64,000 nt of DNA from DASYKT01 sp035995185 (GCA_035995185.1 DASYKT010000042.1:1-64000), one strand, 5' to 3'; numbered from the stretch's first letter, positions 1-8,471 are shown. Numbers and translations are program-made. The notes: generated from the sequence alone by a model not told the origin.

Positions 1-84
1 CTTGCACCCGCTTAGTTTTTTTGCCTAAAATTCTTTTGTTGATAGGAAGGTAAGAGAAATAAAATTCCAAGAAGCGGGTGCAAG
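1..84. repeat. Inverted repeat at the window edge
   Basis: A 13-base arm at 1-13 (CTTGCACCCGCTT) is exactly complementary to 72-84 (AAGCGGGTGCAAG), around an AT-rich centre. The bases that follow (gcaacccttcctgac) resemble 58410-58430 (gcaaacggcccttcctaac), so this is one copy of a dispersed intergenic element. It lies downstream of the anti-sigma gene and could act as a hairpin terminator. Confidence 0.6.
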
Positions 85-129
85 CAACCCTTCCTGACCT
101 GTGAGGTAACTGTGTTGTGCTTTTATGGG

Positions 130-951
130 TTAATCAAGCGACGCTGCTTGTCTGTATCGCAGGCGGGGCTTTCTGACGGGGCGAGCATCCGGCGATGTCA
201 CATCAACCTCATGGATCTTCAACACGATCTGGACCACATCCGAACGCCCGTCAAGCCTGGCTGGAACGAACGCGGGAGAGGTTTCAGGAACCTGCTCCAT
301 TGCTTTTTCCAGGGCCTGCATGGTTTTTTCATCCGGCGAAGACTGTACCACTTCGCTGATGCGCGCGAGCCCGTCACTGAAAACATCGGCCACCAGCACG
401 ATCTCTTTATTTTTTCGGCCGCTGTGCGCCATCGCGGCTGTCATCGCTACCAGGGCGCCGTTAGGATTCAGGCTGGGCGATTCCTGCGCCACGTCCGATC
501 TTTCCGCCGCATAGCGGAAAGTCGCGCCGTCAATAGAAGCGCGGCTGACTGTCTGCTCGCGCTCGTTAAGGTCGCTGGCCGGGAGCATTATTCCCAGCGT
601 CAGAAGAGAAAAGAGAGTCAGAGAAGCAAAGGTCCCTACACCGTAAGGCAGCACGCGCGGTTCGAGCCATTCCTGTAATTTTGCCCTGAGAGACCGAACC
701 GGCTGTTTTTTCTGCACCGCCAGTTCCACCCGCAAAGTATTTTGGATCGAATGCACCAGTGAATCGGAGATCGCCGGGGCCGCGGCTGTTCTTAGTTCAC
801 GGGAAAGCTCCTGGTATTCGGCCAATTTGATACGGCAAAGCGGACAAACGTCGACGTGGCTTTCCACCGCCGTGCGTTCATCGGCCGTCAGTTCGTCTTC
901 CAGGTAAAAAGAAAGATTAAATTGTAATTCTTCACAGGTCATGTTTTTCAC
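130..951 (-). CDS. Zinc-finger membrane anti-sigma factor
   Basis: Predicted 273-residue anti-sigma factor that would hold the ECF sigma factor encoded just upstream at the membrane. The N-terminus has the zf-HC2 pattern, with His32, Cys36 and Cys39 in HVDVCPLC. A single hydrophobic segment lies at about residues 105-124, followed by a polar region that should be periplasmic. The gene is on the same strand as the sigma gene after a 244-bp gap, which is wide for such a pair and leaves room for a separate promoter. The family role (binding sigma until a signal releases it) is established. The inducing signal cannot be seen here. Confidence 0.85.
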   Translation of the reverse strand: MKNMTCEELQFNLSFYLEDELTADERTAVESHVDVCPLCRIKLAEYQELSRELRTAAAPAISDSLVHSIQNTLRVELAVQKKQPVRSLRAKLQEWLEPRVLPYGVGTFASLTLFSLLTLGIMLPASDLNEREQTVSRASIDGATFRYAAERSDVAQESPSLNPNGALVAMTAAMAHSGRKNKEIVLVADVFSDGLARISEVVQSSPDEKTMQALEKAMEQVPETSPAFVPARLDGRSDVVQIVLKIHEVDVTSPDARPVRKPRLRYRQAASLD

Positions 952-960
952 TTGGCGAAT

Positions 961-984
961 GACTGACCAACCCCGGCTGGTTCC
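961..984 (-). promoter_or_regulatory. Possible ECF-type promoter of the anti-sigma gene
   Basis: On the minus strand GGAAC (984-980) is followed after 16 bases by GTCATT. This resembles the ECF promoter upstream of the sigma gene, which has GGAAC, 17 bases, then GTCTAA. The site lies directly before the ATG at 951, so the transcript would have almost no leader. Weak, single-site evidence. Confidence 0.25.
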
Positions 985-1195
985 TTACTTAATTCCCAGG
1001 AAACAACGCGTTAGTTCATTCGATCGACTGCCAAGCGCATCTGCAATTTCTGAGTTGCTGGTCGTTTTTCAAACAACTGCAAAACGCCTTTTTGGTCTCT
1101 TTGCCTGAACCGTTTCGTCACCTTTGATACCCTCTGGCACCGAGTTTTAGTCTTTCAAAAGTGAAACCGGGGCAGGTCAATCATTCGCCAATTTT

Positions 1196-1900
1196 TCAAA
1201 TACCCTTAAGTTTTCGCCGTAATTCTTCGCGTCCGCGGGCGATCCGCGATTTTACCGTGCCGACATTCGTCTGTAATGCGCCGGCTATCTCCTCGTATGT
1301 CAATCCTTCTATGTCCCGCAAGATCACCACTTCCCGGTAATTTTGCGGCAATTCCGTGAGCGCTTTTTGCAGCGCCTGGCCGCGTTCATGATTTATCGCC
1401 GCCATTTCGGGGTCTTCGCTGGTCGGCGAAGCAATTCTTTCATTCAGGCCCAATACTTCGCTGCTTTCCCCTTCGAGCGAAACCGTCATATCGCGGCGGC
1501 GGCGCTTCCACCAGCGGTGGCGGTTGCGCGATTCGTTGATCGCGATGCGGAAAAGCCAGGTTTTGATATCGGCCTCGCCGCGAAAGCTCCCGATACTGCG
1601 CAGTGCCCGTAAAAAGGTTTCCTGGGTCAGGTCTTTGGCTTCTTCCGGATCTTCAGTCATTTTTACCAAAAGACCGTAAATATCTGCGGAATAGCGATTT
1701 ACCAGCTGATCGAAAGCCAACGGGTCGCCGGCTTTAAGTTTTTCAAGGAACGGGGTTTCGGCCGTATCGGCCGCGGAGTCAGTATCGGAGCGTGCCGCCA
1801 AAACGGCCTGGTTTAGTTCTTCTCCGTCAAATGTGATTGACTTCTGGAAAAACATACTCCGCCTTTTTCTCCCGACCAGCAAACCCTCAAAACTGCTCAT
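1196..1900 (-). CDS. ECF RNA polymerase sigma factor (RpoE-like)
   Basis: A 234-residue extracytoplasmic-function sigma factor. Region 2 is recognisable (AFDQLVNRYSADIYGL, then DLTQETFLRAL and a basic WKRRRRD stretch), and region 4 carries the helix-turn-helix (LPQNYREVVILRDIEGLTYEEIA, GTVKSRIARGREELRRKL, as two separate stretches). The N-terminus has about 45 extra residues before region 2. The ATG at 1900 sits about 25 bases downstream of the -10 element of an sigmaE-like promoter, which supports this start; an internal ATG 15 codons in is an alternative. The anti-sigma gene follows on the same strand, so the pair probably forms one self-activating regulatory unit. Confidence 0.9.
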   Translation of the reverse strand: MSSFEGLLVGRKRRSMFFQKSITFDGEELNQAVLAARSDTDSAADTAETPFLEKLKAGDPLAFDQLVNRYSADIYGLLVKMTEDPEEAKDLTQETFLRALRSIGSFRGEADIKTWLFRIAINESRNRHRWWKRRRRDMTVSLEGESSEVLGLNERIASPTSEDPEMAAINHERGQALQKALTELPQNYREVVILRDIEGLTYEEIAGALQTNVGTVKSRIARGREELRRKLKGI

Positions 1901-1924
1901 CCACGATATACGCGAACTGTTATA

Positions 1925-1952
1925 TTAGACACCACTTTTATCAATTCGTTCC
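1925..1952 (-). promoter_or_regulatory. Predicted ECF (sigmaE-type) promoter, autoregulatory
   Basis: Reading the minus strand, GGAAC (1952-1948), 17 bases, then GTCTAA (1930-1925). This equals the enterobacterial sigmaE layout of GGAAC with TCTAA 18 bases downstream. It lies 25 bases before the sigma start codon, as expected if the sigma factor transcribes its own gene. Confidence 0.55.
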
Positions 1953-2038
1953 CGGAAAATTTCCGGATTTTCCGTCTTACCAATTAGCTTAGATTCAAAT
2001 AAACCGTAAAACGCTGGAATTTTACGTATTTTGCCTGC

Positions 2039-2067
2039 TTGACAACCGTCATTCTGAAAGCTAGATT
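2039..2067 (+). promoter_or_regulatory. Predicted sigma70 promoter for the TPR gene at 2133
   Basis: TTGACA at 2039-2044, a 17-base spacer, then TAGATT at 2062-2067. The start codon lies 65 bases downstream. The same spacing and the same -10 hexamer recur at 17764-17792. Confidence 0.5.
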
Positions 2068-2132
2068 GGTTTATTTTGAAAGAACAAATTACACTTAATA
2101 GAACACATTAACTATATAATCTTGCAATAATC

Positions 2133-2960
2133 ATGGCACGAAAAAGACGACAAGCCGAACAGGCTGAAGAGCAGAAAAAAACAGTTTATAGAGACACGTT
2201 TCAGGAAAACGTCGGCAAACAGGTCGAGCAGCTCGGCAAAGGGCTGGAAGGCAAAGGAAGAACGATCCTTTACGGCTTGCTGGCCGTGATCGCGATCGCC
2301 ATTGTCGTTTTCATTTTTTATTCTTACAGCCGCCGGCAGAACGGCGCCGCCCAGGCCGCTTTGGGTAAAGCTATCGAGACCTCGCAGGCGATGGTCTCTG
2401 CCTCGCCGATGGCCGGATACACCGAAAAGACCTACGCTACGGACAAGGAACGTTCGGAAGCCGCGATCGCGGCGTTTCAGGACGTGGCCGGCAAATACGG
2501 CAGTCCGTTTAGCGACCGCGCTAAATATTTCATGGCGGTAGAAAAATTAAAGCTCGACCGCGCCGTCGGCCTGGCCGAATTGCAGGAAGCCGCCAAGAGC
2601 AGCGACAAGGACACCGCCGCGCTGGCCAAATTCGCGCTGGCACAGGCCACCGCCGCCGACGGCAAGCTGGATGAAGCTGTTGGAATGTACAACGAGCTTT
2701 TGACACAGAGCACGGTGCTGCCTTCAAAAGAGACGGTGAATTTTGCGCTGGCTGGTATTTACGAAAAGCAGGGCAAGACCGCTGAAGCCGCCGAGATCTA
2801 CTTCGCCATCGGTAAAACCGGACGGGAAGCCAAGACAGCCGACGGCAAGCCGCTGCCGATGAGCGGCACCGCGCGCGAGGCCGTCACCAAACTTGAAAAG
2901 ATCGCCCCGGACAAAGCCAAAGAACTCCCCCCTGAACCCTCTGCCACTGAACCGGAATAA
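2133..2960 (+). CDS. Membrane-anchored TPR protein (YfgM-like)
   Basis: A 275-residue protein with a charged cytoplasmic N-terminus, one transmembrane helix at about residues 46-66, and a C-terminal alpha-helical repeat region. This includes an A-K-F-A-L-A-Q-A type repeat and another around F-A-L-A-G-I-Y-E-K-Q-G. The layout matches the TPR_21/YfgM family, periplasmic tethered TPR proteins linked to envelope quality control in enterobacteria. No enzymatic motif is seen. It stands alone behind its own promoter, divergent from the sigma gene; a link to the envelope-stress sigma system is only suggested by position. Confidence 0.65.
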   Translation: MARKRRQAEQAEEQKKTVYRDTFQENVGKQVEQLGKGLEGKGRTILYGLLAVIAIAIVVFIFYSYSRRQNGAAQAALGKAIETSQAMVSASPMAGYTEKTYATDKERSEAAIAAFQDVAGKYGSPFSDRAKYFMAVEKLKLDRAVGLAELQEAAKSSDKDTAALAKFALAQATAADGKLDEAVGMYNELLTQSTVLPSKETVNFALAGIYEKQGKTAEAAEIYFAIGKTGREAKTADGKPLPMSGTAREAVTKLEKIAPDKAKELPPEPSATEPE

Positions 2961-3023
2961 CAAAGCCGCAATTTCAAAAATTGGCGGGCGATTGAACGTT
3001 TCCTGTTATAATTAAACTGCAAG

Positions 3024-4451
3024 ATGGAACAGAGCGAACCCGTATCAGTTTTTGAAGCTCGGCCGGAAAACACCGTTACACTAGACGGCCAACGATGTAA
3101 TGTGCGGGTATCGCCCGGCAGTTATTTTGCCGCGCTTTTTTTGCTCACCTTTTTCTCCGGATTTCTTATTTATCTCGACTTCTTTATTTCGGGCGCGATC
3201 GTATTTTGCGGCGCCTGGCTTGTCCTGCCGATCCTGGCCTGGTCTGACCGCATCGTTTTCGACGGGAAGAAGGTGTATCGTACCGGGGTGGTGCCGGTCA
3301 TTTGGGGATGGTTCAATCGCCAGGCAAGGCAAGTTAAAATTTCCGATATCGAACGGGTTGAGACGCAGGCCCTGCGCGCTATCCGCCGCGGCGGCGAGGT
3401 GTTTTATCGCTACCGCAGCCAGATCCAGGGAAAAGGGACCGCTTTTGTTACCGCTTCCGGAGGCGTCGGCTATCGCTCGCTGGTGCATTTTTTATTCCCG
3501 CTTTTGGCGGAAGATAAACTCGACAGCCGTTCGCTCGAGCTTCGCGATTACCTGATAGACCCCAAACAAATAAATCGCCGGACGGAAGACCTGCGGCTGC
3601 CTTCAAACGAGGTGCTGGAAAATTCTTTGACGGAATTTCAGGACCGTGCCGCGAGAAAAAGAATCAGGATCGAAACTGAAAAGACCGCCTATACGGAAAT
3701 CGAAAAAGCTGAAGAACTGCGCCGCGTGGCCAACGAGCTTCGTCTGAACGGCAATCTGCTGCAGGCGCTGGAAGCTTTTCGCCGCGCGCTGGTGCTCAAT
3801 CCGACCAGCGCCTGGCTGCTGTTTGAATCAGCCCGCTGCCTGTATTCCTATGCCGGGCTGCAGCGCGATGAAAAATTGCGTCACAAGGCCGACGCATTTA
3901 TGCGGCTGGCCGAGCGCCGCGGCAGCGACAATGCCGATTTTCTTTCCCGGCTGGGTGAAAGCTACCTGCAGTACGCCGACGAAAACCGCGCCAGGAATGT
4001 TTTTATGCGCGCGCTGGATCTGGACGCCGATAATTTTCGTTCCGCCAAAGGCCTGGCCGAACTCGCGCTGCGCGAAGGAAAGCTGGCCCACGTTGTGCAC
4101 CACTTTTCCGCCGCGGTACGCGCCGCTAAAAACAATGCATTAAAGCATTGGGCGCAGGATGAGATCGATTATTTTATGCGGCTGAACAATGATGAAGATT
4201 ATATGGAGATCGAGATCAGGCGCATAAACTTGCTGGAAGGTATACAGCGCAATAAAGCCATCACGATGCGCATCTCGCTCTTCGGATTTGCCGTGATAAT
4301 GTTCGGAATGTTCACCGGCGAAAAGATCGTCTCAAACATCGGCTGGGCATGTACCGCTGCCGCAGTAGTGATCTGGATGGGGCTGATGATCGGCGGAAAA
4401 GTTTTGGCCGACAGATTTCCCGCGATTGAAGAAGACGAGGACAATGATTAA
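3024..4451 (+). CDS. Membrane protein with PH-like and TPR regions
   Basis: Unnamed 475-residue protein. Two hydrophobic helices at about residues 33-75 are followed by a strand-rich region (ILAWSDRIVFDGKKVYRTG onward) that resembles bacterial PH-like domains. Then come TPR-type helices (ALEAFRRALVLNPTSAWLLFE, ARNVFMRALDLDADNFRSAKG) and two C-terminal transmembrane helices at about 410-455. The TPR part should be cytoplasmic, between membrane anchors, and may scaffold other proteins. It follows the TPR gene at 2133 by 63 bases, so the two may be co-transcribed. No catalytic motif is visible. Confidence 0.6.
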   Translation: MEQSEPVSVFEARPENTVTLDGQRCNVRVSPGSYFAALFLLTFFSGFLIYLDFFISGAIVFCGAWLVLPILAWSDRIVFDGKKVYRTGVVPVIWGWFNRQARQVKISDIERVETQALRAIRRGGEVFYRYRSQIQGKGTAFVTASGGVGYRSLVHFLFPLLAEDKLDSRSLELRDYLIDPKQINRRTEDLRLPSNEVLENSLTEFQDRAARKRIRIETEKTAYTEIEKAEELRRVANELRLNGNLLQALEAFRRALVLNPTSAWLLFESARCLYSYAGLQRDEKLRHKADAFMRLAERRGSDNADFLSRLGESYLQYADENRARNVFMRALDLDADNFRSAKGLAELALREGKLAHVVHHFSAAVRAAKNNALKHWAQDEIDYFMRLNNDEDYMEIEIRRINLLEGIQRNKAITMRISLFGFAVIMFGMFTGEKIVSNIGWACTAAAVVIWMGLMIGGKVLADRFPAIEEDEDND

Positions 4452-4499
4452 TGGTGAACGGTTAGTGGTTAATTAATTATAGGCAGCAGGTTAGTTTGA

Positions 4500-4630
4500 A
4501 TTTTCTTAAAGTCCCCAACGGGGACAAAGATAATAGCCTTGGGTAAGTGAGCGAAGCGAACGCCACCCAAGGTGGAGAAACCGAAAATTCGTCCCTAAGC
4601 CCTGAAGGGGCGACAGAAGCCATTCATCGA
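4500..4630 (+). repeat. Dispersed intergenic repeat, copy 1
   Basis: The stretch beginning AAAGTCCCCAACGGGGACAA and ending with AGCCCTGAAGGGGCGACAGA matches the reverse complement of about 63470-63610 almost base for base. It is built of short palindromes (GTCCCCAACGGGGAC, CCACCCAAGGTGG-like, CCCTGAAGGGG). It fills the gap between the gene ending at 4451 and the convergent gene ending at 4711. No ORF lies in it. Confidence 0.8.
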
Positions 4631-4710
4631 TAGCTATCGTCCTTCTCCGGCCTCTGACATCTCATTTTCACTTAAAAAAAAACGGCAGCTACGTCATGTT
4701 GTTTTGTTAT

Positions 4711-5031
4711 CTAAACTGAAGAGGAACTCTTTTGCCCAACCTTTTTCGCTGCTTTGGAAGTGGACGGAATAATGTCTTGACTTTCGCAAGAAGGACAGAC
4801 TTTAACCGTTTTAGAATTTCGCACTGCCGCAATTAATAAAGCGGCCATCATAACGATGCCGCCTAATATTAAACTGATAAAAAGCAGCATGAATAAGCCG
4901 ATGAAAAATATTATTCCTTCGGCAATTACTCCGCCCGGCTTTTTTTCGAATGGAATTATTCGTTCCTCGCAGTTACGACAAAGCCAAGTATCTTCAATGT
5001 TTCGTTTTGCAGTTCTTAGTTGTGGGTTCAT
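4711..5031 (-). CDS. Small zinc-ribbon membrane protein
   Basis: A 106-residue protein with a Cys pair near the N-terminus (WLCRNCE), a long hydrophobic stretch at about residues 35-70 that can form two membrane helices, and a second Cys pair (VCPSCE) at about 80-83, then a Ser/Lys-rich tail. The paired cysteines could form one zinc ribbon across a membrane hairpin. I do not recognise a named family. The gene is isolated between repeats and a terminator. Confidence 0.6.
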   Translation of the reverse strand: MNPQLRTAKRNIEDTWLCRNCEERIIPFEKKPGGVIAEGIIFFIGLFMLLFISLILGGIVMMAALLIAAVRNSKTVKVCPSCESQDIIPSTSKAAKKVGQKSSSSV

Positions 5032-5121
5032 GGGATTTTAGGCAGCTCAACCGCAAGACGAATCTTACCAATTTTCGCCGATAAAATCAACATTGTTTAA
5101 CAGGCGAGAGTGTTTATTAGT

Positions 5122-5148
5122 AAAAGGCATCCGCTACGGATGCCTTTT
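5122..5148. terminator. Rho-independent terminator
   Basis: AAAAGGCATCCG, a CTA loop and CGGATGCCTTTT form a perfect 12-bp stem. It lies just downstream of the ATP-grasp gene on the minus strand, and A/T runs on both sides make it usable in either direction. Confidence 0.85.
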
Positions 5149-5167
5149 CACTAATCATTAATCACTA

Positions 5168-6193
5168 TTACTTCTTCGTTGATTTACGCGGTGTTTTCGT
5201 TTTCTTGTCCGCGGTCGAAGCGGTCTTTTTCACCGAAGCCGTTTTGGCGTCAGCCGGCGGGTTAAGCATGCTGTCCCAGCGGTAGTGCGGGGTGGTATCG
5301 GCCGGCGAGCTCAGTTTCCTGATCAGAAAATCCGACAGTTCGTTGATCACCCAATTGTGGTTATATTCCCCTACCGAAGCTATCTCCGCATCCGGCGCCG
5401 GGTTCATAAAGTCGATCGCGTAAGGAATGCCGTCCTTAATGGCAAACTCGACCGTGTTCAGATCGTATCCCAGTGAGCGGCAGATGGTCTGCACGTCTTT
5501 TTCCACGCGGGCGTGAAGCTCCGGCGTGAGATAGTCGTCGACGTTCACATACTGCATTCCTGAAAGATAAGGTTTGGTCGGATCGTACGGCATGATCAAA
5601 ACCTTTTCCTGCCCGACACAATAGCAGCGCACGAACTGATCGAACTCGATGCCTTCCTGCAGCGTCATGCAAAGCGTGCCCGACTGGTTGAATTCATGCC
5701 ACAGCTGTTCGAGCGAGTAGATCTTGGAAACATTTTTCCAGCCGCCGCCGTCAAAAGGCTTCAGGAACGCGGGAAATCCGACGTAGTCAACTACGCCCTG
5801 CCAATCGATCGGGAATTCCAGGTTGCGTAAGGATTCCGGCGTGATATCCGGGATGTAAGCGTGCTGGGGCAGCAGAACCGTTTTCGGTATCGCCACGCCG
5901 AGCTTGGCCGCCAGGCTAAAGTTAAAGAATTTATCGTCAGCCGACCACCAGAACGGGTTGTTGACAATATAGGTGCCTTCCAGCGCAAAGCGTTTCAGCG
6001 TGGCGCGGTAATAGGGAACTTCGTGCGAGATGCGGTCGATGATGGCGTCATAGCGCATCGGTTCATCGAGGCGGATGCCGCCGATCGTTACATATTCAGC
6101 GGTTATCTCACCGCCGCCTTTTTCGTTAATTGCATTAATGATCGATTCGGGAAAAGTGACTTCACGCCCGACCAGTATTCCGACTTTTTTCAT
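5168..6193 (-). CDS. ATP-grasp family ligase-like protein
   Basis: A 341-residue protein with an ATP-grasp fold. Visible parts are an N-terminal KKVGILVGRE strand, the ATP-binding loop FLKPFDGGGWKNV at about residues 145-157, and a metal-binding end segment NTVEFAIKDGIPYAIDFMNP. The family joins a carboxylate to an amine or thiol through an acyl phosphate. The substrate is not evident; the overall form is closest to glutathione-synthetase/RimK-like enzymes. After residue 300 there is an unusual Lys/Thr/Ala-rich tail (KKTASTADKKTKTPRKSTKK) that may bind nucleic acid or polyanions. A good RBS (AAGAAGGA) precedes the ATG. A perfect terminator follows. Confidence 0.75.
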   Translation of the reverse strand: MKKVGILVGREVTFPESIINAINEKGGGEITAEYVTIGGIRLDEPMRYDAIIDRISHEVPYYRATLKRFALEGTYIVNNPFWWSADDKFFNFSLAAKLGVAIPKTVLLPQHAYIPDITPESLRNLEFPIDWQGVVDYVGFPAFLKPFDGGGWKNVSKIYSLEQLWHEFNQSGTLCMTLQEGIEFDQFVRCYCVGQEKVLIMPYDPTKPYLSGMQYVNVDDYLTPELHARVEKDVQTICRSLGYDLNTVEFAIKDGIPYAIDFMNPAPDAEIASVGEYNHNWVINELSDFLIRKLSSPADTTPHYRWDSMLNPPADAKTASVKKTASTADKKTKTPRKSTKK

Positions 6194-6385
6194 TTTGATA
6201 GGGTCCTTCTTAAAAAATAGTTATAGATAATTACGAATTTCGGATTTTCCGAAAACGTAAATTCTATCAGACTGGCGAGCGGTTGGAAAGAAGAGGGTTG
6301 AGGTGGGAACTTGAAATCTTTGTTACAGAATATTTAGAGTCAGCTTTTGGCACCGGTTCATATTGTTTTTGAAATGGCTTTTCTG

Positions 6386-6444
6386 CCACGAATGTCACAA
6401 ATAACACGAATGAAATCTTAATTCGTGTTATTTGTGATTCGTGG
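6386..6444. repeat. Imperfect inverted repeat of the cacgaat family
   Basis: The arm 6386-6411 (ccacgaatgtcacaaataac then acgaat) pairs with 6420-6444 (attcgtgttatttgtgattc then gtgg), with few mismatches and an 8-base loop. Related cacgaa-rich stretches occur at 16705-16735, 52595-52640, 54812-54855, 56008-56030 and 58481-58569. It sits between two minus-strand genes and may terminate the VOC transcript. Confidence 0.75.
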
Positions 6445-6473
6445 CTAACAAATGGGATGGCTGACTTGTCTTA

Positions 6474-6866
6474 TTAAGATTTATGGTCCGGGCTCATATT
6501 GATCGTGATAAGCGCCATGACGGCCCCGGTCGGATCGGCAATGATACAAAAACGTCCCACTCCGGGGATATCGGCCGGTTCTTTGTGGATCTTTCCGCCG
6601 AGTTCTGCGACTTTCTTGGCCGAGGCGTCCACATCGTCGACGGCAACATAAGCCATCCAGAACGGCGGAATATTTGCCATCTCGTCCGGCAACTGGAATA
6701 TGCCGCCAAAAGGCCTGTCATCCGATAAGCCGATCTCCGTATAAGGCATGCCATCCTTACTTTCCTTAAATTTCCAGCCGAACAATTCGGCGTAAAACGG
6801 TTTGGCAGCCGCCGCATCGCGGGTATTTAATTCGTTCCAGCAAAAAGATCCGTGTTGGGGTCCCAT
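6474..6866 (-). CDS. VOC family (glyoxalase-like) protein
   Basis: A 130-residue vicinal-oxygen-chelate protein made of two beta-alpha-beta-beta-beta modules: residues 1-60 begin GSFCWNELNTRD and continue FYAELFGWKF, and residues 65-125 hold VAVDDVDASAKKVAELGG and ADPTGAVMAL. The family includes glyoxalases, dioxygenases and binding proteins, so the substrate cannot be inferred. A clear AAGGAG precedes the ATG. It is probably a single-gene unit, with a palindromic repeat upstream and a hairpin downstream. Confidence 0.8.
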   Translation of the reverse strand: MGPQHGSFCWNELNTRDAAAAKPFYAELFGWKFKESKDGMPYTEIGLSDDRPFGGIFQLPDEMANIPPFWMAYVAVDDVDASAKKVAELGGKIHKEPADIPGVGRFCIIADPTGAVMALITINMSPDHKS

Positions 6867-6910
6867 AATTATTTCTCCTTAAATAAAATGATCACTAAGT
6901 GAAAAGTTTA

Positions 6911-6945
6911 GCTATAAGCTAATAGCTGTTAGCTAACAGCTTTTT
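6911..6945. repeat. AGCTAATAGCT-type palindromic repeat
   Basis: The region holds the perfect 16-base palindrome GCTGTTAGCTAACAGC (6925-6940) followed by TTTTT, and nearby AGCTATAAGCTAATAGCT words. A close relative lies at 39987-40018. Both are in intergenic space. Confidence 0.75.
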
Positions 6946-6989
6946 AATAGCATGTATAACTTTAGAGGCAAAGCCATCTAAAGTAGGTT

Positions 6990-8360
6990 TCATCCGCCTG
7001 ATTCGTTTTCGTCGTATCGTTTTAACTTCCGGTAAAGCGTCGAAAGATCGATGCCGAGAATGTTGGCCGCCTGCGCTTTGTCGTCATCCGCCGATCTCAT
7101 TATTTCATTGATATAGCGGCGTTCCATTTCTTCCAGCGTCGGCCGCAGCCCTTCAGGATCGCGCATCGGCAGGCCGCTCCCGGAATTTTGCGCAATGCGG
7201 TCGGGCAGGCACGATAGATCAATTACGTCGCTGCTGAGTATAAAAGCGCGCTCGATAGCGTTTTGCAGCTCGCGGACGTTGCCTTGCCACGAGTAATTTA
7301 TCAGCGCGGACATCGCTTCGGTAGAAATGGCTTTTTCTTCGGTCTTTTGTTCACGCGCGACTTTTGAGGCGAAATATTTTGCCAGCAGCGGAATATCTTC
7401 TCGGCGGTCGCGCAGCGGCGGCAGCCCGATCTCTATCACGTTAAGGCGATAGTAAAGGTCTTCGCGAAAGCGCGCTTCTTTTACTTCATTTTCCAGGTCG
7501 CGGTTGGTGGCGGCAATGATCCGCGCATCGAATTTTACGGCCAAGCTCGAGCCGATAGGAGTAACCTCGTGCTCCTGCAGCGCGCGCAAAAGCCGCACCT
7601 GCAGAGCGGGCGATACTTCGCCGATCTCATCCAGAAACACGGTTCCACCCTCGGCTGAGCGGAAAAGGCCCGGTTTGGCGCCCACCGCGCCGGTAAAAGC
7701 GCCTTTAGTGTGGCCAAAGAGTTCCGATTCGAGCAGGCTTTCCGGCAGGGCGCCGCAATTTACCGCGAGAAAAGATTTGTCCGAGCGCGGGCTGTGATAG
7801 TGAATGGCGCGGGCGACCAGTTCCTTGCCGGTCCCGCTTTCACCCTGTATCAAAATGTTGGCATTAGTGGTGGCCACTTTCTCCACCAGCCGGAAAACTT
7901 TCTGCAGCGCTTCGGAAGTGCCGATGATCTCGGAAAAACTGTAGCGTTTATCGAGCTCGCGGCGCAGCGCGCGGTTTTCCCTGAATAATTCACGCTGGCG
8001 CAGCGCGTTTCTGACCCTTTGCAGCAGATCTTCATTAACAAAAGGTTTGGTGACGTAATCGTAGGCGCCTTTGCGCAAAGCGGCGATGGCGGAATCTACC
8101 GAGGAATATGCCGTCATCACGATCACCAGGGCTTCGCTATCGACCGCTTTAAGCTGGTCAAGCAGTTCCAGGCCATCCATTCCCGCCATCCGGATATCGG
8201 TCAGGGTCAGCGCGATGTCCTCGGTCGTAAAAATTTCCAGGGCGGCTTCGGCACTGCTGGCGGTGGCCACGCTGAACCCGCCGTCCTCCAGTATCTGCCG
8301 GAGTATATTGCGCAGCAATTCTTCGTCTTCGACGATGAGAATTATCGGTAACGTGGACAT
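6990..8360 (-). CDS. Sigma54-dependent response regulator (NtrC family)
   Basis: A 456-residue transcription activator. The receiver domain (residues 5-118) has the acidic pair Glu11/Asp12, phospho-acceptor Asp55 in TLTDIRM and Lys105. The AAA+ domain has Walker A GESGTGKE (173-180), the sigma54-contacting GAFTGA loop (220-225) and Walker B VFLDEIGE (241-248). The C-terminal Fis-type helix-turn-helix ends AANILGIDLSTLYRKLKRY. It should activate sigma54 promoters when phosphorylated, but no sensor kinase is adjacent. The gene diverges from lptD across 111 bases that hold nested palindromes, so it may regulate itself, lptD, or both. Confidence 0.93.
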   Translation of the reverse strand: MSTLPIILIVEDEELLRNILRQILEDGGFSVATASSAEAALEIFTTEDIALTLTDIRMAGMDGLELLDQLKAVDSEALVIVMTAYSSVDSAIAALRKGAYDYVTKPFVNEDLLQRVRNALRQRELFRENRALRRELDKRYSFSEIIGTSEALQKVFRLVEKVATTNANILIQGESGTGKELVARAIHYHSPRSDKSFLAVNCGALPESLLESELFGHTKGAFTGAVGAKPGLFRSAEGGTVFLDEIGEVSPALQVRLLRALQEHEVTPIGSSLAVKFDARIIAATNRDLENEVKEARFREDLYYRLNVIEIGLPPLRDRREDIPLLAKYFASKVAREQKTEEKAISTEAMSALINYSWQGNVRELQNAIERAFILSSDVIDLSCLPDRIAQNSGSGLPMRDPEGLRPTLEEMERRYINEIMRSADDDKAQAANILGIDLSTLYRKLKRYDENESGG

Positions 8361-8361
8361 A

Positions 8362-8414
8362 TTTCATTTAGGTTATAGCAGATTAATTTACTAAATGAAA
8401 CGCTTGTTTCATTT
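8362..8414. promoter_or_regulatory. Nested palindromes between the NtrC-type gene and lptD
   Basis: TTTCATTTAG (8362-8371) is inverted at 8391-8400 (CTAAATGAAA). The latter overlaps a second perfect inverted repeat, AAATGAAAC (8393-8401), gctt, GTTTCATTT (8406-8414). Three related half-sites in a 53-base divergent promoter region suggest binding of a dimeric regulator, plausibly the adjacent NtrC-type protein. The second pair could also be a small hairpin. Confidence 0.5.
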
Positions 8415-8471
8415 TCCCCAAACGGCTGTGTTAAAATTTTTCGAACACCGGAATTCCAGGCAGTTAAATTG

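Noticed and set aside
112..678. Plus-strand ORF across the anti-sigma gene
   Set aside because: It is the shadow of the minus-strand gene, with no RBS and no protein-like composition.
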